NCBI GenBank assembly: GCA_934358235.1 | Contig: CAKRKK010000161.1 | Location: 1-5,666 of the forward strand | Direction of reading: 5' to 3' | DNA: 5,666 nucleotides | Source of the DNA: an uncultured Lachnospira sp. | GTDB lineage: Bacteria > Bacillota > Clostridia > Lachnospirales > Lachnospiraceae | Shown: positions 1 to 5,542 of the stretch, piece by piece | How the letters are laid out: every line of letters starts with the position of its first letter | How positions within the stretch are numbered: the first letter of the stretch is position 1 | The notes under the pieces: model-generated | What the model saw: the letters and a program-made list of their open reading frames with translations, nothing else | Databases searched by the model: none | Told to the model about the DNA's origin: nothing | Made by a program: the position numbers and the translations under genes

Positions 1-117
1 GTCCCATATAACCTGTGGATCCGGACGTACAAGGATATAATCTCCCCATCGCTCAAGCTTTTCACCACAAGAGGTATCTATGACTTCATAGTCTTTCCAG
101 TTATCTGCAATAAACAT
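1..117 (-). CDS. Probable class I SAM-dependent methyltransferase, N-terminal fragment
   Basis: Reading the minus strand from ATG at 117-115 gives 39 uninterrupted codons, and the gene runs off the left edge of the window. The peptide starts MFIADNWKDYEVID and continues with GEKLERWGDYILVRPDPQVIW. The pattern 'WKDYE-(I/L)-D, GEKLERWG, RPDPQ' is one I associate with the N-terminus of a Firmicute class I SAM-dependent methyltransferase family related to RlmI/RlmK-type 23S rRNA methyltransferases. This is recognition from memory. The SAM-binding Rossmann motifs lie outside the window, so the substrate cannot be judged. An AAAGGA ribosome binding site (minus strand, 134-129) sits 11 nt upstream of the ATG and supports this start. 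The gene diverges from the sulP-type gene across a 353-bp gap. No convincing sigma-A promoter for it was found; the TATAAC at 150-145 has no good -35 partner. Confidence 0.6.
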   Translation of the reverse strand, partial: MFIADNWKDYEVIDTSCGEKLERWGDYILVRPDPQVIWD

Positions 118-181
118 ATGTTACGCAATCCTTTCTTTGTATAAGTTATATCAGATTAAAAATATTGTATTATTTATTGTA

Positions 182-215
182 TATGATGTAGGGGGCTTTT
201 GGCCAAGACATCATA
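182..215. other. Hairpin with G-rich/TTGGCCAA loop
   Basis: TATGATGT (182-189) is an exact reverse complement of ACATCATA (208-215), giving an 8-bp stem around an 18-nt loop. The loop contains GGGGG and the palindrome TTGGCCAA (199-206). It could be a structured element in an upstream transcript or a protein-binding site. Neither side has a U-run placed as in a standard intrinsic terminator, so I do not call it a terminator. Confidence 0.4.
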
Positions 216-228
216 CTTATATAAGTAT
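213..228. repeat. Perfect 16-bp palindrome ATACTTATATAAGTAT
   Basis: The sequence ATACTTATATAAGTAT is identical to its own reverse complement over all 16 bases. It overlaps the last three bases of the preceding hairpin. Perfect two-fold symmetry in a divergent intergenic region fits a dimeric regulator's operator, but at this AT content a chance palindrome is quite possible. Confidence 0.5.
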
Positions 229-265
229 ATAACATTTTTTATGCTAAGGGCAAGAAAATGTTTCT

Positions 266-352
266 GTAATTATTTTCGCCGTAATTATTTTTGCGTAATT
301 ATTTTTGCGTAATTATTTTTGTCGTAATTATTTACGTGTAATTGTTTTTGTT
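266..352 (+). repeat. Six tandem 14-15 bp AT-rich repeats
   Basis: Six contiguous units follow the consensus GTAATTATTTTTGC: 266-280 (15 bp), 281-294 (14), 295-308 (14), 309-323 (15), 324-337 (14) and 338-352 (15, GTAATTGTTTTTGTT). Units two and three are identical, and divergence rises toward the ends, as expected of an older array that expanded from the middle. There are no spacers, so this is a minisatellite-like array and not CRISPR. It lies directly upstream of the putative sulP promoter, so copy number could affect expression through curvature or spacing; that role is inference. Confidence 0.85.
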
Positions 353-374
353 GATATTGTTAAGACAAATTTTA

Positions 375-403
375 TTGAAAAATGCATATTTTTCCTGTAA
401 CAT
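375..403 (+). promoter_or_regulatory. Putative sigma-A promoter of the SulP gene
   Basis: A TTGAAA -35 hexamer (375-380) is followed, after 17 bp, by TAACAT (398-403), preceded by TG at 396-397. The -35 is a good match and the -10 matches TATAAT at four of six positions. An inverted repeat GAAAAAT/ATTTTTC (377-383 with 388-394) overlaps the -35 and spacer and could be an operator. Transcription would begin near 410 and give a 5' UTR of about 60 nt. The alternative -10 TATAAC at 403-408 is badly spaced from this -35. Confidence 0.4.
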
Positions 404-470
404 ATAACGGATAAGGGAGATTAAGAGCTAGTAAGGAATTAGTCTTTATATAGGAAAGGGGAGTCTGTAT

Positions 471-2675
471 TTGAAAAATATATCATTTAAAACAGCTAAG
501 AATGACATTATAGCAGGTATTATTGTGGCACTTGTATCAATTCCGATATCTATGGGATATGCACAGATAGCGGGCTTGCCGGCGGCGTATGGCTTGTATG
601 GCTCATTGCTTCCTGTACTTGTGTATGCACTTACTACCACATCACCACAGTTTGTATTCGGAGTGGATGCTACCCCGGCTGTGCTTGTTGGTGGAACACT
701 TGCAACACTAGGAATAACGGCAGGTTCGAAGGAGGCTATGCAGCTTGTTCCTGTCATAACGCTTGTGGTTGCAGCGTGGCTATTGATATTCAGTCTTGTA
801 AAGGCAGGAAGATTAGTAAACTATATATCTACGCCTGTTATGGGAGGCTTCATAAGCGGAATAGGAATTACTATTATACTTATGCAGGTTCCTAAGCTGT
901 TCGGAGGAGCAGCAGGTACGGGGGAGCTTATAGAACTACTTTTGCATATATCATCACAGCTTCAGTATTTTAATGTTTTGTCTGCAGTTCTTGGGTTTGG
1001 AACTGTAGTAATAATACTTGTTTGCAAGAAATATGCACCTAAGTTTCCAATGTCGGTAATACTTATGGTGCTTGGAGCTATGGCAACAGCATTTTTACAC
1101 ATAGACAGCTTAGGCGTTAAGCTTCTGCCGCACGTAGATGCAGGCTTTCCAAAGCTATTTATTCCGGATGTAAGCCTGCTTCGTAATAACACATCAGAAA
1201 TCATAGTGCTAGGTCTTACCTGTGCACTTGTTATTATGGCACAGACCTTGCTTGCAACGAACAATTACGCGAACAGATATGGCTATAAGGTAGATAATAA
1301 TAAGGAGGTTCTTGCCTACTCGCTTGCCAATGCAGCATCAGCAGTATCGGGAAGCTGCCCTCTTAATGGAAGTGTGTCAAGAACAGGTATTGCAGACCAG
1401 TTCGGCTGTAAGTCGCAGCTTATGTCTGTAACTGCTGCGGTAACAATGCTTGTTGTGGTATTGTTTGCCACACCGGTATTAGAATACCTTCCGGTTCCGA
1501 TTCTTACAGGAATAGTTGTTGCTGCTCTTATAGGAATTGTGGATTATAAGCTTGCAGGAAAGCTAAGAAAGGTTAACCGGGCTGAATTCTTCATATTTCT
1601 TGCAGCTATGTTTGGTGTTTTGCTGTTTGGAACAATATATGGAGTAATAATAGGCGTTATTCTTTCGTTCATAGCGGTAATCATAAGAGCTGTTGTTCCA
1701 CCCAGATCATTTCTTGGGTGCATACCAGGACATGAGGGTTTCTACAATCTTAACCGTAACAAGAATGCTTTGGAAATAGAAAGGGTTATATTATACAGGT
1801 TTAGTGGTAATCTTTTCTTTGCAAATGTGTCTACATTTTTGCAGGATATTGAAAATGCAATAAAAGAGGATACAGAAATTGTGATAGTTGATGCCAGCGG
1901 CATCGGAAGTATAGATATAACAGCGGCAGACAGGCTTGTATCCTTTAATAATATATTAAAGGATAAGGGAATACGTTTCTATATAACTGAACATGTTGAA
2001 AACGTTAATGACCAGTTAAGGCAGCTTGGTGCAGGAGGTCTTGTTGAAGAGGGAGTTACAAGAAGGACAATATCCTTAGCTTTAAGAGATGCCGGTGTAG
2101 ACAAGCCTTATCCACTTGTCGGAAGTCCTATGCAGACTGCCATACATGAGGATTTTGTGGAAGATAATGAAAGACTTGCAGAGATAGAATGGGCATTTGG
2201 AAAGGATGCGTCCGAATGGCTGGATAAGTTTGCTGTACAGATGACAGATGATATTACTAGTAGAAAAGATATCGAACTACGCGATGCGGATAATATATTA
2301 TCAGAGGCAGAGCGTAGAAATAACTGGGGAAGAATTGGTCTGTTTGATGAGGATGAGCTTCTTGAAAGAGTTGAGATGCACCTGTCAGAGCTTGCACAGA
2401 ATAATAGTAACGCAGAAGAGATAGAAGAAAGAATAGAGGAACGCAGATTAAGACTGGAGGCTAAGATAGCGAAGCTTAATCCGGAAGCACTTGCACATCT
2501 TAGACAGCATAGGAAAGAGGTATTGCATCGTTTCAAGGAGAATAATCCAGAGGCTTATAATCACATGATAGAAAGAAGGCTGGAGCATATAAGTAAGCTG
2601 GAAAAGGAAAAGCCAGAGCTGGCTGCGAAGATGAAGGAGCTTTATGAGCTGGATGATAAAGCCGGTGATATATAA
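471..2675 (+). CDS. SulP family inorganic anion transporter with STAS domain and extended C-terminal tail
   Basis: The 734-residue product belongs to the SulP/SLC26 family of membrane anion carriers (sulfate, bicarbonate and related anions). Residues about 12-410 form the hydrophobic transport domain, starting with IAGIIVALVSIPISMGYAQ, the family's first transmembrane segment. The conserved FGVDATPA (63-70) and the SGSCPLNGSVSRTGI stretch (293-307) lie where SulP proteins form the anion site. Residues about 435-545 are a cytoplasmic STAS domain with the typical DASGIGSID loop (474-482). From about 549 the protein continues for roughly 185 charged residues, beyond the usual length of about 550-600. 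This tail ends in three 22-residue helical repeats starting at P671, P693 and P715. Translation starts at TTG 471: AAGGGGAG at 456-463 lies 7 nt upstream, and no later start would keep the first helix. The transported ion cannot be told from sequence. The gene is probably first in an operon with the ABC-F gene. Confidence 0.92.
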   Translation: MKNISFKTAKNDIIAGIIVALVSIPISMGYAQIAGLPAAYGLYGSLLPVLVYALTTTSPQFVFGVDATPAVLVGGTLATLGITAGSKEAMQLVPVITLVVAAWLLIFSLVKAGRLVNYISTPVMGGFISGIGITIILMQVPKLFGGAAGTGELIELLLHISSQLQYFNVLSAVLGFGTVVIILVCKKYAPKFPMSVILMVLGAMATAFLHIDSLGVKLLPHVDAGFPKLFIPDVSLLRNNTSEIIVLGLTCALVIMAQTLLATNNYANRYGYKVDNNKEVLAYSLANAASAVSGSCPLNGSVSRTGIADQFGCKSQLMSVTAAVTMLVVVLFATPVLEYLPVPILTGIVVAALIGIVDYKLAGKLRKVNRAEFFIFLAAMFGVLLFGTIYGVIIGVILSFIAVIIRAVVPPRSFLGCIPGHEGFYNLNRNKNALEIERVILYRFSGNLFFANVSTFLQDIENAIKEDTEIVIVDASGIGSIDITAADRLVSFNNILKDKGIRFYITEHVENVNDQLRQLGAGGLVEEGVTRRTISLALRDAGVDKPYPLVGSPMQTAIHEDFVEDNERLAEIEWAFGKDASEWLDKFAVQMTDDITSRKDIELRDADNILSEAERRNNWGRIGLFDEDELLERVEMHLSELAQNNSNAEEIEERIEERRLRLEAKIAKLNPEALAHLRQHRKEVLHRFKENNPEAYNHMIERRLEHISKLEKEKPELAAKMKELYELDDKAGDI

Positions 2676-2703
2676 TTATATGTAATAAAGAAAGGTTTGT
2701 ATT

Positions 2704-4563
2704 GTGAATGTATTAAATGTTGAAAAGGTCAGCAAAACATTTGGTGAAAAGCTTTTGCTCGACAAAGTTACGCTTGGAATAAACAAAGGCGATAAAGTGG
2801 GTGTTGTCGGAGTTAATGGAACGGGAAAATCAACTCTGCTTAAGATTATAGCTGGTGTTGAGGAGCCTGACGAGGGCAATATTATAAAAGGAAGGAATGT
2901 GACCGTTACATATCTTGCACAATCTTCGGATTATGTGAAGGATGAGTCTGTTCTTTCATATGTTTTAAGAGGAAAAGCACACGCAAGTGAGGCAGAGGCA
3001 AAGGAAATTCTTAATAAGCTTGGAGTTGGTGCGTTTGATATGTCCATGGATACATTATCAGGTGGACAGAAGAAACGTGTTGCACTTGCAAAGGCACTTG
3101 TGGAGCCAGCAGAAATACTTATACTTGATGAGCCGACTAATCATCTTGATAATGATATGGTTGTGTGGCTTGAACAGTATATAAGGAAATTCAAGGGCGA
3201 GCTTCTGATGGTTACCCACGACAGATATTTTCTGGATAATGTAACCAATAAGATAGTAGAGATAGATCAGGCTTCATTATATAGCTACAATTCTAATTAC
3301 TCAGGCTTTCTGGAGTTAAAGGCTGAGCGTGAGCAGATGGAGAGGGCTACAGAGGCTAAAAGGCAGAATATTCTAAGAAAAGAGCTTGAGTGGATAAGAC
3401 GTGGCTGTCAGGCACGTTCAACAAAGCAGCAGGCACGTATAGACCGTTTTGAGGATATGAAACAGGCTTCTAGGGAAGCGCGGGCTAAGTTTGATAAAAG
3501 CCTAATGGATATGAGCTCTGTTGCAAGGAGATTAGGAAGGAAAACTATAGAGCTGAACAATATATCCAAGTCATTTGATGGACATACATATATTGATGAT
3601 TTTTCATACATTTTCCTAAGAGATGACCGAATCGGGATAATAGGAAGCAATGGCTGCGGAAAGTCAACGCTTATGAAGATAATAACGGGGCAGCTACAGC
3701 CGGATAGCGGAAGTGTTGAGATTGGTGATACTGTTCATATTGGATATTTCATGCAGGAAAATGAGCCGTTAGATGAGAATCAGACGGTATTGGAATGCGT
3801 AAGAAGTATTGGCGAGTATGTGCAGACTGTTGATGGAAAGGTGACAGCCAGCCAGATGTGTGAGAAGTTTCTGTTTACACCTAAACAGCAGTGGACACCG
3901 GTCAGAAAGCTTTCCGGTGGTGAAAAGAGAAGACTGTATCTGCTGAGTGTGCTTATGAGCGCCCCTAATGTTCTTATACTTGATGAACCGACAAATGATC
4001 TTGATATAGAAACGCTTGAGGTGTTAGAGGATTATCTTGATGGCTTTGCAGGGATAATTATAACAGTTTCACATGACAGATATTTTCTTGATAGAACAGT
4101 AGACAGGATATTTGCATTTGAAGCAGGAGGACATCTTACACAGTATGAAGGCGGATATTCTGACTACAAGGAAAAATGTGTTTCTTCTATATATAATGTG
4201 TCAGGAAAAGGAATTGCTGGAAATGGTTCACTAGCCTCATCCGTAAGTAATGCATCAATAAATAACAATAGGCAGGGTTCAACAGGCAAAACACTTACAA
4301 GCAAGGAATATAACAAGTCAAGAAGTGAGCGTCTTAAGTTTACTTATAAGGAACAGAAAGAGTACGAAACGATTGATGATGATATAGCAGCCTTAGAGAG
4401 CGATATAGAAAGAATAGATAGTAAGATGACTGAATGTGCAACTGACTATGGTAAGCTGAATGACCTTTCCAAGGAAAAGGCTGAAAAAGAAAAGCAGCTT
4501 GATGAGAAGATGGACAGATGGGTATATCTTAATGACCTTGCTGAAAGAATCGCAAACCAGTAA
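2704..4563 (+). CDS. ABC-F family ATPase, Uup-like
   Basis: This 619-residue soluble protein has two ATP-binding cassettes and no membrane segments, the ABC-F arrangement of translation factors that act at the ribosomal E site. Cassette 1 shows Walker A GVNGTGKST (36-44), signature LSGGQ (118-122), Walker B ILILDEP with catalytic E143, and switch H172. Cassette 2 shows GSNGCGKST (314-322), LSGGE (403-407), VLILDEP with E428, and H457. All catalytic residues are intact. The linker (about 205-275) contains LEWIRRGCQARSTKQQARI, a pattern typical of Uup proteins. The C-terminus (about 540-617) is a charged coiled coil like the Uup nucleic-acid-binding domain, joined by a Ser/Asn/Gly-rich spacer (about 498-535). 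Translation starts at GTG 2704, with AAAGG at 2691-2695, 8 nt upstream. The gene follows sulP by 28 nt without a visible terminator, so co-transcription is likely. An antibiotic-resistance ABC-F cannot be fully excluded, but the linker and C-terminal domain argue against it. Confidence 0.93.
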   Translation: MNVLNVEKVSKTFGEKLLLDKVTLGINKGDKVGVVGVNGTGKSTLLKIIAGVEEPDEGNIIKGRNVTVTYLAQSSDYVKDESVLSYVLRGKAHASEAEAKEILNKLGVGAFDMSMDTLSGGQKKRVALAKALVEPAEILILDEPTNHLDNDMVVWLEQYIRKFKGELLMVTHDRYFLDNVTNKIVEIDQASLYSYNSNYSGFLELKAEREQMERATEAKRQNILRKELEWIRRGCQARSTKQQARIDRFEDMKQASREARAKFDKSLMDMSSVARRLGRKTIELNNISKSFDGHTYIDDFSYIFLRDDRIGIIGSNGCGKSTLMKIITGQLQPDSGSVEIGDTVHIGYFMQENEPLDENQTVLECVRSIGEYVQTVDGKVTASQMCEKFLFTPKQQWTPVRKLSGGEKRRLYLLSVLMSAPNVLILDEPTNDLDIETLEVLEDYLDGFAGIIITVSHDRYFLDRTVDRIFAFEAGGHLTQYEGGYSDYKEKCVSSIYNVSGKGIAGNGSLASSVSNASINNNRQGSTGKTLTSKEYNKSRSERLKFTYKEQKEYETIDDDIAALESDIERIDSKMTECATDYGKLNDLSKEKAEKEKQLDEKMDRWVYLNDLAERIANQ

Positions 4564-4654
4564 AAGTGTGTGTAAACAAAGCAGAAATGTTTATAAATAT
4601 TCATTAAATAATGCATATTTGTGGATAAATAACAACTAAAATGGATAATAATAA

Positions 4655-4716
4655 AACCAGAAAAATATTACAGGATTGTACTTAAAAAAATACAATAAAA
4701 TAATATTTTTCTGGTT
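4655..4716 (+). terminator. AT-rich hairpin, probable terminator after the ABC-F gene
   Basis: AACCAGAAAAATATTA (4655-4670) pairs perfectly over 16 bp with TAATATTTTTCTGGTT (4701-4716). Inside it, ATTGTA (4675-4680) pairs with TACAAT (4691-4696) across a 4x4 internal loop. The hairpin is followed by TGATTTTAT, a modest T-rich tract. Its place 91 nt after the ABC-F stop and just before the rpsJ promoter fits a terminator separating the two transcription units. The low GC of the stem and the imperfect T-tract keep confidence moderate. The A-rich flank on the other side could make it bidirectional. Confidence 0.55.
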
Positions 4717-4743
4717 GATTTTATATTAAGGGTAGTGTATATT
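4715..4743 (+). promoter_or_regulatory. Putative sigma-A promoter of the S10 operon
   Basis: TTGATT (4715-4720) and TATATT (4738-4743) are separated by an ideal 17-bp spacer and resemble the TTGACA and TATAAT consensus. The -35 hexamer overlaps the last two bases of the preceding hairpin. A start near 4750 would place the whole GC-richer folded leader within the transcript, giving a 5' UTR of about 260 nt for rpsJ. Confidence 0.6.
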
Positions 4744-4749
4744 AATACT

Positions 4750-5008
4750 TGCTGTGACATTGATAGCGTAGAAGCGTGAGGTTGCTGCTCATAAGAGCAG
4801 GTTTTCCGTGGAGCGAATGTCAAGGCCGGTAAGAAACCGGCGAAGAATCTGGCGACAAGTCACTGTACCTAATATCATCTGCAAGAAGCAGAAATGACAC
4901 GTTGGTAATCGGGATAATCCAGCAGGTGATTCTCGATACACGTGGGAGTGTGTACAGTCACCGCTTGTCGTACTTAAACAATAAAGTGCGAAGGAGGCGA
5001 CTTTTTTT
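4750..5008 (+). ncRNA. Structured 5' leader of rpsJ (candidate ribosomal-protein leader RNA)
   Basis: The leader is visibly richer in G and C than the AT-rich DNA before it and contains nested helices. Visible pairings: TGACATT 4755-4761 with AATGTCA 4816-4822, enclosing CTGCTC/GAGCAG (4785-4790 with 4795-4800, loop ATAA); GCCGGT/ACCGGC (4825-4830 with 4836-4841, loop AAGAA); a closing helix CGACAAG 4853-4859 with CTTGTCG 4964-4970, stacked on ACTGTAC 4862-4868 with GTACAGT 4952-4958. Inside the closing helix are hairpin 4875-4897 (loop AAGAA) and, directly abutting it, stem 4898-4911 with 4934-4944. A last small hairpin (4983-5004) holds the ribosome binding site in its loop. Position before the first gene of the S10 operon suggests autogenous control by an operon-encoded r-protein, as L4 does in gamma-proteobacteria; the ligand here is unknown. 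I cannot tell whether it matches an existing RNA family. Confidence 0.7.
4983..5008 (+). promoter_or_regulatory. rpsJ ribosome binding site in a hairpin loop, followed by T7
   Basis: AAAGTGC (4983-4989) can pair with GC-ACTTT (4997-4998 and 5000-5004, G4999 bulged). The strong Shine-Dalgarno AAGGAGG (4991-4997) is then mostly in the loop. The hairpin merges into seven T residues (5002-5008) directly before the ATG at 5009. The SD-to-start spacing is 11 nt. A hairpin plus U-run at a start codon could act on both initiation and transcription, but the pairing is short. Confidence 0.5.
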
Positions 5009-5323
5009 ATGGCAAATCAGGTAATAAGAATTACACTGAAAGCTTATGATCATCAGTTAATCGATCAGTCAGCTAAGAAAATCATCGAAACTGCTAAGAA
5101 GACAGGAGCAAATGTGAGTGGTCCAGTACCTCTTCCAACAAAGAAGGAAGTAGTTACAATCCTTAGAGCTGTTCACAAGTATAAGGATTCAAGAGAACAG
5201 TTTGAACAGAGAACTCATAAGAGACTCATCGATGTATTATCACCATCACAGAAGACTGTAGATGCATTATCTAAGTTAGAAATGCCAGCTGGTGTATTCA
5301 TCAACCTTAAGGTAATGAACTAA
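5009..5323 (+). CDS. rpsJ: 30S ribosomal protein S10 (uS10/NusE)
   Basis: The 104-residue product is S10 at full family length. It starts [20 protein letters not shown] and contains the conserved [16 protein letters not shown] (about 38-53) and the loop-and-strand block with [18 protein letters not shown] (about 59-76), ending with the [12 protein letters not shown] strand. S10 is a protein of the 30S head. Freed from the ribosome, it is also NusE, which pairs with NusB and links NusG and RNA polymerase to translation. The ATG at 5009 has a consensus AAGGAGG site 11 nt upstream. As in most bacteria it is the first gene of the S10 operon, with rplC next on the same strand. The 251-nt gap to rplC is unusually long for this pair. 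Confidence 0.98.
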   Translation: MANQVIRITLKAYDHQLIDQSAKKIIETAKKTGANVSGPVPLPTKKEVVTILRAVHKYKDSREQFEQRTHKRLIDVLSPSQKTVDALSKLEMPAGVFINLKVMN

Positions 5324-5339
5324 TCATTACACATTTTTC
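5312..5339 (+). other. Hairpin around the rpsJ stop codon with T-rich tail
   Basis: GTAATGA (5312-5318) pairs perfectly with TCATTAC (5324-5330), leaving a 5-nt loop ACTAA that contains the TAA stop codon. The stem is followed by ACATTTTTC. This resembles a weak intrinsic terminator or attenuator, but only two of its seven pairs are G-C. It would be melted by ribosomes terminating on rpsJ, so any effect would depend on translation. Confidence 0.35.
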
Positions 5340-5484
5340 ATTATTTAAGAGCAATAATCCTAAGGGTTTAATATAGAAGTAACATACACGAAAGTGTGGC
5401 ACAGTGGTGCAGGTTCCACTTATATTAGCTGTTCTAGGATGACAGGATGCGCTGTGCAAGCGTTATATATCGGGCGTTGAAACC

Positions 5485-5510
5485 GAAAGAAAACCGCAGG
5501 TTTTTCTTTC
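5485..5510 (+). other. Hairpin GAAAGAAAACC / GGTTTTTCTTTC
   Basis: GAAAGAAAACC (5485-5495) pairs with GGTTTTTCTTTC (5499-5510) with one bulged T and a GCA loop. The inner part, AAAACC-GCA-GGTTTTT, looks like a short intrinsic terminator whose U-run is TTTTTCTTT, but with only two G-C pairs at the top it would be weak alone. Confidence 0.55.
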
Positions 5511-5542
5511 AGATGAATATGCTCGAGCGAGCATATTCATCT
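5511..5542 (+). other. Perfect 14-bp hairpin before the rplC ribosome binding site
   Basis: AGATGAATATGCTC (5511-5524) is the exact reverse complement of GAGCATATTCATCT (5529-5542), with a GAGC loop. It abuts the preceding hairpin with no unpaired base between them. It ends 19 nt before the AGGAGG site of rplC and has no U-run after it, so it is not a standard terminator. It could be an mRNA processing or stability element, part of a leader switch, or a copy of a genomic repeat family. Confidence 0.75.

Larger units (their letters stand above)
118..470. other. AT-rich divergent intergenic region
   Basis: This gene-less stretch separates the minus-strand methyltransferase fragment from the SulP gene. 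From left to right it holds the ribosome binding site of the leftward gene, a hairpin with an 8-bp outer stem (182-189 with 208-215), a perfect 16-bp palindrome (213-228), an 8-bp inverted repeat AACATTTT/AAAATGTT (231-238 with 255-262), six tandem copies of a GTAATTATTTTTGC-like unit (266-352), and a putative promoter plus untranslated leader for sulP. No ORF of coding character is visible on either strand. Confidence 0.75.

Noticed and set aside
266..352. CRISPR-like array
   Set aside because: The units are contiguous, only 14-15 bp long, and have no spacers and no cas genes nearby.
446..1264. Minus-strand open frames (446-757 and 962-1264) opposite the SulP gene
   Set aside because: They are antisense to a clearly conserved membrane protein, have no family-like sequence, and are explained as shadows of its codon pattern.
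2108..2879. Minus-strand open frames (2108-2536 and 2676-2879)
   Set aside because: The first is a Ser/Leu-rich antisense shadow of the charged SulP tail. The second overlaps the intergenic gap and the ABC-F start on the wrong strand and shows no recognisable domain.
2987..3650. Open frames inside the ABC-F gene (plus 2987-3184, minus 3408-3650)
   Set aside because: Both lie within an intact ABC-F coding sequence with all motifs in the main frame.
4380..4391. Short GAT-rich run in the ABC-F C-terminus
   Set aside because: It is only codons for an Asp-rich turn before the coiled coil, with no repeat structure.
4817..4897. 26-codon Arg/Lys-rich upstream ORF in the rpsJ leader (ATG at 4817, TGA at 4895)
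   Set aside because: The GGAG upstream is only about 3 nt from the ATG, and the frame runs through strongly paired RNA helices whose base pairing explains the sequence better than coding does.
4750..5008. Metabolite riboswitch or T-box before rpsJ
   Set aside because: I saw no T-box sequence or specifier/antiterminator layout and no conserved core of common riboswitches. The ribosomal-protein context favours an r-protein leader.
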